Part shown: positions 53,465 to 62,735 of the stretch, one piece after another | Layout of the letters: the number at the start of each line of letters is the position of its first letter | Numbering within the stretch: the stretch's first letter is position 1 | Source of the DNA: Acidobacteriota bacterium | GTDB lineage: Bacteria > Acidobacteriota > Terriglobia > Terriglobales > Acidobacteriaceae | NCBI GenBank assembly: GCA_018268855.1 | Contig: JAFDVR010000006.1 | Location: 310,001 to 374,000 of the forward strand | DNA length: 64,000 bases | Direction of reading: 5' to 3' | The notes under the pieces: model-generated | Told to the model about the DNA's origin: nothing | The model's database searches: none | What the model saw: only the letters and a program-made list of their open reading frames with translations | Made by a program: the position numbers and the translations under genes

Positions 53465-54982
53465 ATGCTCTCCGACTCCACACCGCGCACGCTCGCCGCC
53501 TTGCACGCTCGCAAGCGCCGTACCACGCGCGAAGAAGAAGCGGAGATCGAAAGCCTGCTCCCGCCAACTCCCGGAAAACCGGGCCAGCAACTCGGACTCC
53601 TCTTTCAACAGCCTGAAGAAGAACAACCAAAGCCGCAGAAAAAAGAACGTCGCATTTGGTCCGTGGCCGCGCTCGTCTCCGACCTGCGCAAGCATGTAGA
53701 AGACGACTACGCCGACGAGTGGGTTGAGGGAGAGATCTCCAACTGCCGCCTCGCTCCCTCAGGCCATCTTTACCTCACGTTAAAAGATGAAGACGCGCAG
53801 CTACCCGTCGTTATGTTCCGTCGCGAAGCCTCCGCGCTCAAGTTCCGTCCGGAAGATGGACAGTCCGTCCTCGTGCGCGGCTCTGTCTCTGTCTATGAAA
53901 ACCGGGGACAGCTTCAACTCATTGCCACCTCTATCGAGCCCCGTGGTGAAGGCGCTCTCCGGCTCGCCTTTGAACAACTCCGTCAAAAGCTGCTGGCGGA
54001 AGGCCTCTTTGATGCAGAGCGCAAACGCCCGCTTCCGCGTTTTCCGCAAACGGTTGGTATTATCACTTCGCCCGCAGGGGCCGTGCTGCGCGACATCTGC
54101 AACGTCACGCAGCGCCGCCACCGCTGCCTCAACCTGCTCGTCTTTCCGGCGCTCATGCAAGGCAGCGAATCGCCACGAGAAGTCCAGAAAGGCCTGCATT
54201 ACTTCAATACCAGTACCAGACATCGGGTAGATCTCATCATGATCGCGCGCGGCGGCGGCTCCGCCGAAGACCTATGGTGCTTCAACGATGAAGGGCTCGC
54301 GCGGGCCATCGCAGCGAGTGAGCTTCCCGTCATCTCCGCGATCGGTCACGAAACAGATTTCACCATCGCAGACTTCGTCGCCGACCTGCGCGCTCCCACA
54401 CCCTCAGCCGCAGCCGAAATCGTCACCGCCGCACACGTCGCCGTGCATGACCAGATCGTTTCCACCGAACGGCGGCTTGAACGCGCGATCCGCTATCAAC
54501 TTCTCCATGCGCGCCAGCGGTACGCGCACATTCAAACATCAACACTCTTTTCGCAGATGGGGGAGTTCATCGGCCGTCGTCAGCAGCATATCGATATGCT
54601 GGTATCACGCATGCAGGACGCGCTCTCTGCACTCCTTAAACAACGGTGCGAGCGGCTGGCGAAAGCAACACGCGCCCTTGCCAGCAATAACATTACGCAG
54701 CAGATACACGCACAATGCATCCAGCAATCCGCGTTGGTCCAACGCCTCCATAGGAACATGGATATTGCCATTCAGCGGCGCCGCATGCGCCTTAACAGTG
54801 CCTCTGCGCGCCTCAGTGCGCTCAACCCCAATGCGGTGCTGCAACGTGGCTACGCACTTGTGCTCAGTGAAACAGGAAATGTCATTCGCTCCGCATCACA
54901 GGTGCAGAGCGGCGAACAGATCATCGCACGCGTAGCCAACGGCGAAATCCGCGCGCGTGTTACACAAAAGGAAGAACAATGA
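53465..54982 (+). CDS. xseA: Exodeoxyribonuclease VII large subunit
   Basis: 505 residues from ATG 53465. An unusual N-terminal extension of about 65 residues, charged and Pro/Gln-rich, precedes the OB-fold (IWSVAALVSDLRKHVEDDYADEWVEGEISNCRLAPSGHLYLTLKD). The catalytic core shows VGIITSPAGAVLRDI, IMIARGGGSAEDLWCFNDE, AIGHETDFTIADFVADLRAPTPSAAAE and a long coiled coil, ending with LNPNAVLQRGYALV. It degrades single-stranded DNA with the small subunit XseB, which is not in the window. It overlaps glmM by 4 bases. Confidence 0.93.
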   Translation: MLSDSTPRTLAALHARKRRTTREEEAEIESLLPPTPGKPGQQLGLLFQQPEEEQPKPQKKERRIWSVAALVSDLRKHVEDDYADEWVEGEISNCRLAPSGHLYLTLKDEDAQLPVVMFRREASALKFRPEDGQSVLVRGSVSVYENRGQLQLIATSIEPRGEGALRLAFEQLRQKLLAEGLFDAERKRPLPRFPQTVGIITSPAGAVLRDICNVTQRRHRCLNLLVFPALMQGSESPREVQKGLHYFNTSTRHRVDLIMIARGGGSAEDLWCFNDEGLARAIAASELPVISAIGHETDFTIADFVADLRAPTPSAAAEIVTAAHVAVHDQIVSTERRLERAIRYQLLHARQRYAHIQTSTLFSQMGEFIGRRQQHIDMLVSRMQDALSALLKQRCERLAKATRALASNNITQQIHAQCIQQSALVQRLHRNMDIAIQRRRMRLNSASARLSALNPNAVLQRGYALVLSETGNVIRSASQVQSGEQIIARVANGEIRARVTQKEEQ

Positions 54983-56325
54983 GAAGGTTATTCGGTACAG
55001 ACGGCATTCGCGGTGTTGCGGGCAAATCTCCGCTTGACAGAATTACAGTCACCGCCATCGGCGTGGCGCTGGCGCATCATCTCAAGAGCGAAAATCCGCG
55101 AATCATTCTCGGTATGGATACGCGCGAGTCCGGCTCTTCCATTGCTGCTGCCATTAGCGGAGGCTTGCGTCAGTCCGGTACGCGCGTAGAAAGTGCCGGT
55201 GTCATTACAACGCCGGCCATCGCGTATCTCACCACTGCCCACGGCTTCGATGCCGGCATTGTTATCTCCGCCTCGCACAATCCCTGGCAGGACAACGGCA
55301 TCAAGGTCTTCGGTCCGGACGGATACAAACTGCCAGATGCCACGGAACTTGCTATCGAAAATGAAATATTCCGCCTGCTCGGAGACATGAACTCCGAAAT
55401 GCTGGACGATCCGATCTCTACTCCGGTAGAAACCAGCAGCTATCGCAACGAATATGTGCAGGCTCTGTTGAAGCATGTGGAAGGTCTCTCGCTCGACGAC
55501 AAACGCATCGTCATCGACTGCGCAAACGGCGCTGCTTCCTTCGTCGCGCCGCAGCTGTTCGAAGGTCTGCAAGGCGAAGTCCGCATCCACAATGCGAGTC
55601 CCGATGGACGCAACATCAACGAGAATTGTGGTGCCCTGCATCCGGAAGGAGTGGCAAAAATGGTAGTGGAAGAGAAGGGCGATCTCGGCATCACCTTTGA
55701 TGGCGATGCAGACCGCGCGCTCTTTGCCGATGAGCACGGCAACGTGATCAACGGCGATGCCATCATGCTGTTGGCTGCACGTGATCTGAAAGAACAGGGC
55801 AAGCTGAACGGCGACATCGTCGTCGCAACCACCATGAGCAACATGGGCCTCGAAGCTGCATTAAAGAACAGCGGAATTCGCATGTTACGCGCGAATGTCG
55901 GCGACAAATATGTGCTTGAAATGATGCAGAAGAACAGCGCATCGCTTGGAGGCGAACAAAGCGGACACATCCTCTTTGGCGGCCGCTCCACGACTGGCGA
56001 TGGTTTGCTGACTGCACTGCTGGTGCTCGACATTATGCATCGCACTGGCAAATCACTCGCCGAGTTGACGCAGGATTTGAAGGTCTATCCACAGGTAATT
56101 GTGAATGTGAAAGTGCGGGTGAAAACGCCGCTTAACACCATTCCATCGGTTGCTGGAAAGATTGCGGAAGCGGAAAAAGAGCTTGCCGATACGGGACGTG
56201 TCGTTATCCGCTACAGCGGAACGGAAGCGCTGGCTCGCGTGATGATCGAAGCGGAAGATGAAGAGCAGATGCAGCGTCATGCAGACGCAATTGCCGATGC
56301 AATTCGTGCGGAACTGGGCGTTTAA
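54979..56325 (+). CDS. glmM: Phosphoglucosamine mutase
   Basis: A 448-residue GlmM, turning glucosamine-6-phosphate into glucosamine-1-phosphate for UDP-GlcNAc. It has LFGTDGIRGVAGKSPL, VISASHNPWQDNGIKVFGPDGYKL with active Ser99, TFDGDADRALFADEHGNV, LGGEQSGHILF and VVIRYSGTEALARVM. The ATGA overlap with xseA (54979-54982) implies translational coupling. It overlaps hslR tail to tail by 4 bases. Confidence 0.96.
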   Translation: MRRLFGTDGIRGVAGKSPLDRITVTAIGVALAHHLKSENPRIILGMDTRESGSSIAAAISGGLRQSGTRVESAGVITTPAIAYLTTAHGFDAGIVISASHNPWQDNGIKVFGPDGYKLPDATELAIENEIFRLLGDMNSEMLDDPISTPVETSSYRNEYVQALLKHVEGLSLDDKRIVIDCANGAASFVAPQLFEGLQGEVRIHNASPDGRNINENCGALHPEGVAKMVVEEKGDLGITFDGDADRALFADEHGNVINGDAIMLLAARDLKEQGKLNGDIVVATTMSNMGLEAALKNSGIRMLRANVGDKYVLEMMQKNSASLGGEQSGHILFGGRSTTGDGLLTALLVLDIMHRTGKSLAELTQDLKVYPQVIVNVKVRVKTPLNTIPSVAGKIAEAEKELADTGRVVIRYSGTEALARVMIEAEDEEQMQRHADAIADAIRAELGV

Positions 56326-56711
56326 TCGCGGTTTCTGCCACGAAAGCGGTCTAACTTCCGGCGATCTCGTCCAGTTGGCTTGATCGTCGGAAGCACCTCG
56401 ATCTGCGCGGACAATTTGCGTGCTTCGGCCAGTTCCCTGCGCCGTTGCTGGCTTTCTTCGCTTTCGGTATAGAGAAGCTGGGCTTCTGAAGCAGGGCCGC
56501 GCGTTTCGCTCAATCCCAGCACAGTTATCTCGAACTCGCCTCCGGGAGTGCCGACGCGGAGCACGTCTCCAGCGTGGATCTCGCGCGCCGGTTTAATAGG
56601 CTGATTTTTGAGCAAAATTCGGCCCAATTCGCACGCTTTTGCTGCCAATGCACGCGTTTTAAAGAACCTCGCCGCCCACAACCACTTGTCCGCGCGGACA
56701 CTGTTCACCAC
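56322..56711 (-). CDS. hslR: S4-domain RNA-binding protein HslR
   Basis: 129 residues: an S4 domain (RADKWLWAARFFKTRALAAKACELGRILLKNQPIKPAREIHAGDVLRV) and a basic, Arg/Lys-rich tail (PTGRDRRKLDRFRGRNRD). HslR/Hsp15 binds free 50S subunits carrying stalled peptidyl-tRNA. It starts inside the end of the acylphosphatase gene (7-base overlap), so the two form an operon. Confidence 0.92.
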   Translation of the reverse strand: MVNSVRADKWLWAARFFKTRALAAKACELGRILLKNQPIKPAREIHAGDVLRVGTPGGEFEITVLGLSETRGPASEAQLLYTESEESQQRRRELAEARKLSAQIEVLPTIKPTGRDRRKLDRFRGRNRD

Positions 56712-57001
56712 GCACCCTCAATCAGGAACGGGCCGAGATTGTCCGCTTCGGCGTCTTCGAGGTTGTGGATGACGACACGATCTACGCGGCTGCCTTTGGA
56801 GCCGCGCTTGATCGCTGTTTCCAGTTCTGCGAGATCGGCCTCATCGCCAGCGGCGACGGCTTCCACATGGCCATCATCGGTGTTGCGCACCCAGCCGCGC
56901 AGGCCGATTTCGCTGGCTTCGCGATGAACGTACCAGCGAAATCCGACGCCCTGCACGCGTCCCTGCACCAGATAGTGACGGACCATCATCCTTTGCACCA
57001 C
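56705..57001 (-). CDS. acyP: Acylphosphatase
   Basis: About 94-98 residues. The catalytic loop VQGRVQGVGFRWYVHREA contains the essential Arg, and the Asn lies in LRGWVRNTDDGHVEAVAAGD. It hydrolyses acyl phosphates. The frame starts with GTG at 57001; ATG at 56989 or 56986 (MVRHYLVQGRVQ) matches the family start better, so the true start is uncertain. Confidence 0.92.
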   Translation of the reverse strand: MVQRMMVRHYLVQGRVQGVGFRWYVHREASEIGLRGWVRNTDDGHVEAVAAGDEADLAELETAIKRGSKGSRVDRVVIHNLEDAEADNLGPFLIEGAW

Positions 57002-57050
57002 TCCATCTATGAACTCAATCCGATGCTATATGGTGCGCGGGCGCGATGTC

Positions 57051-57683
57051 TTACTTGCGGTGTTCGCGATCGCCTTCCACGGTGAGATTACTATCCACGC
57101 TAAAGGCCCCGGGAGCCATGTTGGCCTGCATGGTGGCAATCTGCTCGTCACCACGATTAAGGACGGAGCCGAAGAGCATTACGTGTCCGTTATTCACAAT
57201 GATGTGGATGGCATGGAAACCCATCGGCGGATTCTCAGTAATGCCTCCAACGTTGAGACCTGGCATCATCGCGCGTCCGAGATTGCCCTGATTGGCGTTG
57301 TACTTGCGCAATGCGCCTTGCGTGTAGATGCGGTTATACACCTCCGCGCGAACACGGTCGTCACTCGTGGAGAGTGGAAGGACCTCAATTTGGTTCTCTA
57401 CCGATTCCACGCCTTTGATGGACTTAACGGCGTTTTCCGCTTCGTCCTTCACGGATGGACGAGAGGCATAACCTCTGAGAACGATCTTTCTACCGTGAAT
57501 GCCATAGGTGATCCAGTCGAAGACGCTGTAGTCGCGAAGTCCGGCAAGGGCTTTGTTGACCTTCGGCAGAATCTGCAAGGCTTCTTGTTGTGACCAGGTC
57601 CCGTTGGTTTTCTGGCTAAGGGCGGAAGGCGCGGCCGCAAGGGCCAGGGATGCAGCGAGGCAGCATGAAATCAATCGGCGCAT
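57051..57683 (-). CDS. Secreted BON-domain protein
   Basis: 210 residues with a signal peptide (MRRLISCCLAASLALAAAPSALSQ). Two BON-like segments follow: LPKVNKALAGLRDYSVFDWITYGIHGRKIVLRGYASRPSVKDEAENAVKSIKGVESVENQIEVLP and a second that includes IHIIVNNGHVMLFGSVLNRGDEQIATMQ. BON domains bind phospholipid or other envelope components. Probable periplasmic envelope-maintenance protein. Confidence 0.85.
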   Translation of the reverse strand: MRRLISCCLAASLALAAAPSALSQKTNGTWSQQEALQILPKVNKALAGLRDYSVFDWITYGIHGRKIVLRGYASRPSVKDEAENAVKSIKGVESVENQIEVLPLSTSDDRVRAEVYNRIYTQGALRKYNANQGNLGRAMMPGLNVGGITENPPMGFHAIHIIVNNGHVMLFGSVLNRGDEQIATMQANMAPGAFSVDSNLTVEGDREHRK

Positions 57684-57791
57684 ATCGAAATCTCCTCTGT
57701 TCCGGTGTGATGCCGGACGAGGAGAAATGATTGCAAACAGATGCTTTGTTTTGCGGGAAAAGGCAGAAATTCGCAGAGTAGTACCGATTTC

Positions 57792-58202
57792 TTATGAATG
57801 TGGGGTCTCTGCGGCGCTTTCGGTGGCTTTTAGGTTGGTTTCGGCGCGTTGCTGTTCTGTACGTGATTCTTCGCGGATTTCACGTTCGAGGAAGTAGTTG
57901 AGCGCGGTGCGCAGGGCCGCGATAGCGGCAAGTTTTTCAATGTCGCTCCACGAAGGTGTGACAGCGGTGTTCAGTACGTCGGCGGCGAGTTCGAACTCCA
58001 GTGCGACGGCAATCCAGCGTCCGAGTGTGAGGCGGACGGCGACCTTTGCTTCGGGCGGCGCGTCTCCGCCGAGTAGAAGCCGGAGCGATGCCCAGGTAGC
58101 GCGCACTGCTGCGATGGCGATGATGAGGGCCGCAGCAAACTCCACGCTGCGCGCGATGTATTCGATGACGGTCTTTGCCAAATCGAAGAGTCCGCTCGCC
58201 AT
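57792..58202 (-). CDS. DUF1622 membrane protein
   Basis: 136 residues. After an amphipathic start, IARSVEFAAALIIAIAAVRATW is a membrane helix, and LTLGRWIAVALEFELAADVLNTAVTPSW is the DUF1622 hallmark region followed by a second helical stretch (LAAIAALRTALNYFLEREIRE). The tail is polar. Function unknown. Confidence 0.85.
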   Translation of the reverse strand: MASGLFDLAKTVIEYIARSVEFAAALIIAIAAVRATWASLRLLLGGDAPPEAKVAVRLTLGRWIAVALEFELAADVLNTAVTPSWSDIEKLAAIAALRTALNYFLEREIREESRTEQQRAETNLKATESAAETPHS

Positions 58203-58281
58203 GAGGCTTCAGATGCTGAATGCCGGATGCGTGCTGCGTGGCGTGCTCGCGAGATTGCAGATCAGGTGCCTTGCCGTTGCT

Positions 58282-59187
58282 TTATCCCTGCGCCTGCTGG
58301 ATGTGTTCGAGGATGAGTTTTGCGGTTTCTTTTGGAGCTTCGCGGGATGGGAAGTGTCCAACGTCTTCCAGCAGAGCGCGGCGGTATCCACCAGTAAAGA
58401 AGCGGCCTGCGCCGTCGGTCGTCTGTGCGAGCACGCAGTTGTCTTCCAGACCCTGGATGAGCAGCGTTGGAACACTGAGTGAGACGGTGCTGTCCATGCG
58501 GTCCTGCAGCACGTCATAGCGCGAATCGATGGGCGCGTGTCCCCAACGGACGCGGTAGCTGTGGAGCGTGACCTCTACAAACTCCGGACTGCGCCAGCAC
58601 TTTGCCGCTTCCTCAAACTGTCCGGCGGTGAACCAGCCGCGCGGACTCCATGTTTCCCACATCATGCGGGCAAAATCGACAGGGTTGCGCGCGAACTCCT
58701 TCGCTCCGGGAATGGTGCAGAGGAACCACTGGTACCAGAAGGCGCCGGCTTGCGGCAGTGCGGGAACGCGCATAGGGCCAGGTTGAAATGGAACGCTGAG
58801 AGCGGTGAGCGACCTCAGGCGTTTTTCGAAGAGCGAGGCCAGCGCGTACCCGGCGCGCGCGCCCCAATCGTGCCCGACAAAGTGGAAGGTCTTCAGCTTG
58901 AGTTTGTCGGCTAGATCGATGACGTCCTGCGCAAAAGCGACAGGCTGTCCCGTGTGCTTCGGGTTGCGACCGAGCAGATGCTTGCGGAACTCTGTGGGTG
59001 CGTAGCCGCGCAGATAAGGCGTGATGGTGCGGAAGCCGGCGTCGTGCAGCGCGGGCAACGCTCCGTCCCACGTACGCGGCGAGTCAGGCCAGCCATGCAG
59101 CAGGATGATGGGAGTTCCCTTCTTCGGTCCGCTGTCCTCATATGCGAGGTGAAGAACGTCTGTCTTTACGCGTTCCATCTTTGCCAT
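58282..59187 (-). CDS. Alpha/beta hydrolase, epoxide-hydrolase-like
   Basis: 301 residues from ATG 59187 (MAKMERVKTDVLHL); an ATG at 59220 is the alternative. It has the HGxP oxyanion motif ILLHGWPDSPRTWD, the nucleophile elbow FHFVGHDWGARAGYAL with Asp as nucleophile, and the late Asp and His in LIQGLEDNCV and EDVGHFPSREAP. The Asp nucleophile with HGWP indicates an epoxide hydrolase or haloalkane-dehalogenase relative. The C/G box at 59230-59261 lies just upstream. Confidence 0.87.
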   Translation of the reverse strand: MAKMERVKTDVLHLAYEDSGPKKGTPIILLHGWPDSPRTWDGALPALHDAGFRTITPYLRGYAPTEFRKHLLGRNPKHTGQPVAFAQDVIDLADKLKLKTFHFVGHDWGARAGYALASLFEKRLRSLTALSVPFQPGPMRVPALPQAGAFWYQWFLCTIPGAKEFARNPVDFARMMWETWSPRGWFTAGQFEEAAKCWRSPEFVEVTLHSYRVRWGHAPIDSRYDVLQDRMDSTVSLSVPTLLIQGLEDNCVLAQTTDGAGRFFTGGYRRALLEDVGHFPSREAPKETAKLILEHIQQAQG

Positions 59188-59596
59188 GTTGATTGAGATG
59201 CTATACCGTTTGCCGATCATTCAGGGACACCCCCCTCCCCCCTGGGGTGGTATTGCTAAGTAGTCTGTTTGCCGTACTTACAAATTCGGCTCTCTGTAAA
59301 ATCTTCTTTCCACGGAGTTTAGAGGCAAAATCCTGTTTCTAAAGGGTTTGCTACGCATGGATAAATCGAAGGCATGAATTTTCTCCTGTCTTTTATTGTT
59401 TCAAATTCAAGGGGTGAAACCGGCAGTTTTTAGCCGTTTAGATTGTGTGGGATAGAAGGTTTGGATATTGACACGCGAAAAAGAGCGCGCGATGGAAAGA
59501 TTCGGCACAATCCCTTGTGTTTACTGCGGTGATTCTGTGCGTTCGACGTGGAAATTGGAACGGTAGACGCGGCTTACGGTGATGGATGGGGTGGAT
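59188..59596. other. Gene-free divergent intergenic region
   Basis: 409 bases between two divergent hydrolase genes. It holds the C/G-rich box at 59230-59261. A TTGACA at 59468-59473 looks like a -35 for the plus-strand esterase, but no good -10 sits 16-18 bases later. Otherwise AT-richer sequence with nothing I can name. Confidence 0.6.
59230..59261 (-). repeat. ACTTAG + CCCC/GGGGGG box, copy 2
   Basis: On the minus strand: ACTTAGCAATACCACCCC, then AGGGGGGAGGGGGG. It matches the box at 28164-28194 in order, spacing and composition and lies upstream of the epoxide-hydrolase-like gene in the same orientation. Confidence 0.6.
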
Positions 59597-60553
59597 ATGC
59601 GCGTGAGAGTGATGGCAGGCGTGGTGCTGTTGACGATGTGCTGCGGGGCGCAGGGGCAGGAAAAAGGTCCATGGAAGCCCTCGCGAGGGATTGAACAGGT
59701 CCCGTTGTGGCCGGAGGGCAAGGTGCCGGATGCACGTGCGGCGAAGGGACCGGAGGAGGTGAGCAGTACGGGAATGCGTGACCTGGTGGCAGGCAAGCCG
59801 TGGACAGCAGTAAGCCATGTTGCACGGCCTACGTTGAGTTTTTATCCAGCGAAGGGGAAGAACACGGGCGCGACGGTGATGGTATTTCCGGGTGGCGGAT
59901 ACGAAATTCTGGCTATCGATCTGGAGGGTACGGAGGTTTGCGACTGGTTCACGCAACGCGGCGTGAACTGCGTTGTGCTCAAGTATCGTGTGCCTGCTCC
60001 GAGATCGGAGCCGTACTGGGGCGCTTATCCGCAGAGTGCAATGGCGCTTGAAGATGCGCAGCGTGCGATCCGGCTGCTTCGTGCGCGTGCAGCGCATTGG
60101 AAGATCGATCCGCACAAGCTGGGTGTGCTTGGGTTTTCAGCGGGCGGACACCTGGTGGCCGCGGTGAGTGTCCATTGGAAAGAGCCGATATACAGGCCGA
60201 TGGATGCGGCGGACAAGGAGAGCTGCCGTCCTGATTTTGGGGTGGTGCTTTATCCCGGGCACCTGTCGCTGGAGCGCAACAGCATTGCGCTGACGAAGGA
60301 CATTCGCGACCGCATTGCGAGTGACGATCCGCCCACATTCCTGTTGCAGAACGAAGATGACAACGTAGACAGGGTGGAAGATTCGCTCTCATACTACATG
60401 GGGCTGAAGAAGGCGGGCGTGCCGGTGGAGATGCACCTGTACGCGAAGGGCGGCCATGCCTTTGGGCTGCGCCGGACGAAGAATGCGGCTACGCGATGGC
60501 CTGAGCTAGTTTATGTGTGGATGGGGAGTTTGGGGTTGGTGCCGGCGGAGTGA
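59597..60553 (+). CDS. Secreted alpha/beta hydrolase, acetyl-xylan-esterase/lipase-like
   Basis: 318 residues from ATG 59597, with a signal peptide (MRVRVMAGVVLLTMCCGAQGQ). Oxyanion loop VFPGGGYEILAIDLEG, nucleophile elbow VLGFSAGGHLVAA (GxSxGG), Asp in LLQNEDDNVDRVE and His in KGGHAFGLRR. Such BD-FAE-like esterases deacetylate plant polysaccharides, which fits the rhamnosidases in this window. No partner gene adjoins. Confidence 0.88.
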   Translation: MRVRVMAGVVLLTMCCGAQGQEKGPWKPSRGIEQVPLWPEGKVPDARAAKGPEEVSSTGMRDLVAGKPWTAVSHVARPTLSFYPAKGKNTGATVMVFPGGGYEILAIDLEGTEVCDWFTQRGVNCVVLKYRVPAPRSEPYWGAYPQSAMALEDAQRAIRLLRARAAHWKIDPHKLGVLGFSAGGHLVAAVSVHWKEPIYRPMDAADKESCRPDFGVVLYPGHLSLERNSIALTKDIRDRIASDDPPTFLLQNEDDNVDRVEDSLSYYMGLKKAGVPVEMHLYAKGGHAFGLRRTKNAATRWPELVYVWMGSLGLVPAE

Positions 60554-61268
60554 GATGGCTTGGCATTCTCTGTCGTTACGTCCTTCGAACTCCACGACGG
60601 CGCTGCGCGCGGCAAGGAAAGCGCTTCGCGCTGGCTGGTTATGGCTGGACTAAAGTCCAGCCCCTTCAAAACGAGACGTTTGAATTCGTAGCTTATAGAG
60701 CCTCCTTCGCAAAATCCGGTCTGACTTGTCTCCGGTTTGTGAGGGAAGGGACATGCTGCATGAGTCTCCCACATCTGCGCGGTGAAGCTGCGCAGATATG
60801 GGGCCCCCGGCTTTGGTTGAGATGACGCCGTGGTGAGATGGACGTCCGTGCCTTGCGAACAGGTCGCGCTTCGCGCGATAACCCACCCTTTCGCGCAAGA
60901 GCGCGCGAAAGGATGGGGCACCCAGTTTGCCCAGTCTGCTAGATGTGGGTTTTGAGCGCGGCTGGATTGTCGAGCGAGTTCCGCCGTCGTCCTTGACGCG
61001 CAGAGGGAACTCGACAAGGAAGGGCGAGCGCTACGGCGTTCTGCTTGAGGAGGGCGGCGCGAAGTGCCTTGTCGAATTGTTTGAGGGTTCGGCTCGGCGA
61101 TGGCTGGGCGCGTCGTCTCCATTACCGGAGGCGATGGGAGACTGGGGCTGGCGGTGATGCTCAGGGTGAGGATTCGCATGGTGGCAGTGTTGTGCACGCA
61201 GCATTTCTGGCGTCAGGCCACGAGCATATGACAGACTGAATCCCTATCCTTCTCTGCGAGGAAACCAA
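60554..61268. other. 715-base gene-free, repeat-like stretch
   Basis: No credible gene on either strand. It contains a GGCTGGAC-TAAA-GTCCAGCC hairpin (60643-60662), several GC-rich palindromes (CGCGCTTCGCGCG near 60868-60880), and text of the type found in dispersed acidobacterial intergenic repeats. Open frames here read as Ser/Arg/Pro-rich nonsense. It separates core genes from the AT-rich HEPN gene. Confidence 0.6.
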
Positions 61269-62531
61269 ATGGAAGAGTTTCTTCTCTACACTGGCGAGTC
61301 GGTAGTAGAAACTTCAGATGGCCAGAGAATTACAGCGGAAGTACAAGTCGTCTCACAATTGCAACCTGCTCCCCGGCTGACTTTACGGACGGAAATTCAC
61401 GATCCTACTTTTTTCTCAATCTCGGCCGAAGACATACGAGTTTCGATCCCAGTATTGAACGAGCCGATTGCATGCTTTGTTCGAAATTGGACTTGCCACG
61501 CCCATAAGATTTCCGCTGAGTTAGGCCCTACTCGCAGTGCCGTCGAATTGCAAATACTCGTCCCCCTGTTCTCCGTCAGGCTGCACATTCTCAATTTCTT
61601 CCAGCTATTTCCATCTGTAATTAATCTTAAGACTGAGGATGGCTGGGTACTTCACATCTCAAACGCGAGCGACCGTGAAGAGGACGGAAATACCGGGTTC
61701 CGACATATCGTGACCAATTTCGCAACGATCAAACGATCCAACGGAGAATCATTTTCTGTAGAGCAAGTGCGAAGAGTGATCAAAGATTTGCTTGATTTCC
61801 TCAGTTTCGCTAAAGGTGCCTGGATTGCGGCATCAATCGTCACAGGATTGGCTGCTAACGGCAGTGAGCTAATTATCGAATGGGGAATACGTCGCTTTCA
61901 TAAAACTCAAATCTCTGCGTCTTGGTTCGATGGAATGCATTCTACGGAGCTTCTACCACTTTTCGCACATTTTCGAAGAATTAGAAATTCAGAATGGGTG
62001 AAAAAGGAATTCGATTTCTATCTCTACATGTTCGCACGTGCAGAGACCAATAGTGCCGGCCCAGACGTCTCTCTCCTTGCATTGCAAGCGCTTCTTGAAT
62101 CGCTAGCTGCTATGGCTGTGCGCCTCCGCCGTCGTGGCATATTGGGCCGCGATCCGGACGGGCAAACCAATATAACGGGCAACAGAGGTGCAGCAGGCAA
62201 GATTGAGGATCTTCTGTCAAGCATGAAGATTCCAATGGAAATTCCAAAAGGGGAAATAATGAAATCGTTGCGTCTATACTGTGCCCAAAATGAGATTGAC
62301 TCTGGCCCGGCTGCTATCGTTAATCTCCGTAAAGTACTCGCTCACGCAGAGTGCTCGGAAAGCCGTTCTGCGAAGCGGCCCTTCTATCCTGCCTATCTTT
62401 TAGCCAAATGGTATTGCGAACTAGTTATGCTCAATCTCTGCAACTATCAGGGAATGTATTTCAATCGCACTATTCACTCTTGGCTAGGTGAACGGGAGTT
62501 TGTTCCATGGAGCCATATGTTCAAGCGCTGA
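61269..62531 (+). CDS. HEPN-domain protein resembling ApeA-type defence proteins
   Basis: 420 residues, ATG 61269 with GAGGA about 7 bases upstream. Residues 1-250 form a beta-rich domain (LLYTGESVVETSDGQRITAEVQVVS) of no family I can name firmly. Residues 255-420 are helical: LLALQALLESLAAMAV, KIEDLLSSMKIPMEIP, then IVNLRKVLAHAE with R354 and H359 in an Rx4H HEPN motif, and LNLCNYQGMYFNR ending at VPW, like ApeA-type HEPN proteins. HEPN domains are often RNases in phage defence or toxin systems. The gene is visibly more AT-rich than its neighbours (60 bases from 61981 have 22 G/C), suggesting horizontal transfer. Function inferred. Confidence 0.6.
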   Translation: MEEFLLYTGESVVETSDGQRITAEVQVVSQLQPAPRLTLRTEIHDPTFFSISAEDIRVSIPVLNEPIACFVRNWTCHAHKISAELGPTRSAVELQILVPLFSVRLHILNFFQLFPSVINLKTEDGWVLHISNASDREEDGNTGFRHIVTNFATIKRSNGESFSVEQVRRVIKDLLDFLSFAKGAWIAASIVTGLAANGSELIIEWGIRRFHKTQISASWFDGMHSTELLPLFAHFRRIRNSEWVKKEFDFYLYMFARAETNSAGPDVSLLALQALLESLAAMAVRLRRRGILGRDPDGQTNITGNRGAAGKIEDLLSSMKIPMEIPKGEIMKSLRLYCAQNEIDSGPAAIVNLRKVLAHAECSESRSAKRPFYPAYLLAKWYCELVMLNLCNYQGMYFNRTIHSWLGEREFVPWSHMFKR

Positions 62532-62625
62532 TCATGAAACTCCGACATGCGGCGGACTAGCTAAAATGAGAAGACATAAATATGTTACGAATTCCCGCTA
62601 AGATTCCAGACCTTTCGAAATAGAC

Positions 62626-62656
62626 AAAGGGCGCAGCCATAATAGCTGCGTCCTTT
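62626..62656. terminator. Terminator copy associated with the efp remnant
   Basis: AAAGG-G-CGCAGC, loop CATAATA, GCTGCG-T-CCTTT. It is the same hairpin as the efp terminator at 63557-63586, diverged at a few positions. Confidence 0.8.
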
Positions 62657-62689
62657 ATTCGTTACCGACGAAGTCGCGATTAGCTGGCC

Positions 62690-62735
62690 GTTTACGCGCG
62701 GCTCATGTAGCTACCTTCACTCGCTTGATGTTGGT
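62690..62735 (-). pseudogene. Remnant of an efp 3' end
   Basis: On the minus strand this reads AGT GAA GGT AGC TAC ATG AGC CGC GCG TAA in codons, that is [13 protein letters not shown], identical in protein to the last nine residues of the real efp (63629) but different in third positions. Upstream of this the similarity fades within a few codons, so it is not a gene. Confidence 0.7.

Noticed and set aside
60927..61157. A 76-codon plus-strand frame before the HEPN gene
   Set aside because: No ribosome-binding site or known motif, and it lies in the repeat-like region. A small partner of the HEPN gene cannot be excluded but is not supported.
60511..61197. A 228-codon minus-strand frame in the gene-free stretch
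   Set aside because: The sequence is Ser/Pro/Arg-rich, reads through hairpin repeats and overlaps the end of the esterase; it looks like translated intergenic repeat.
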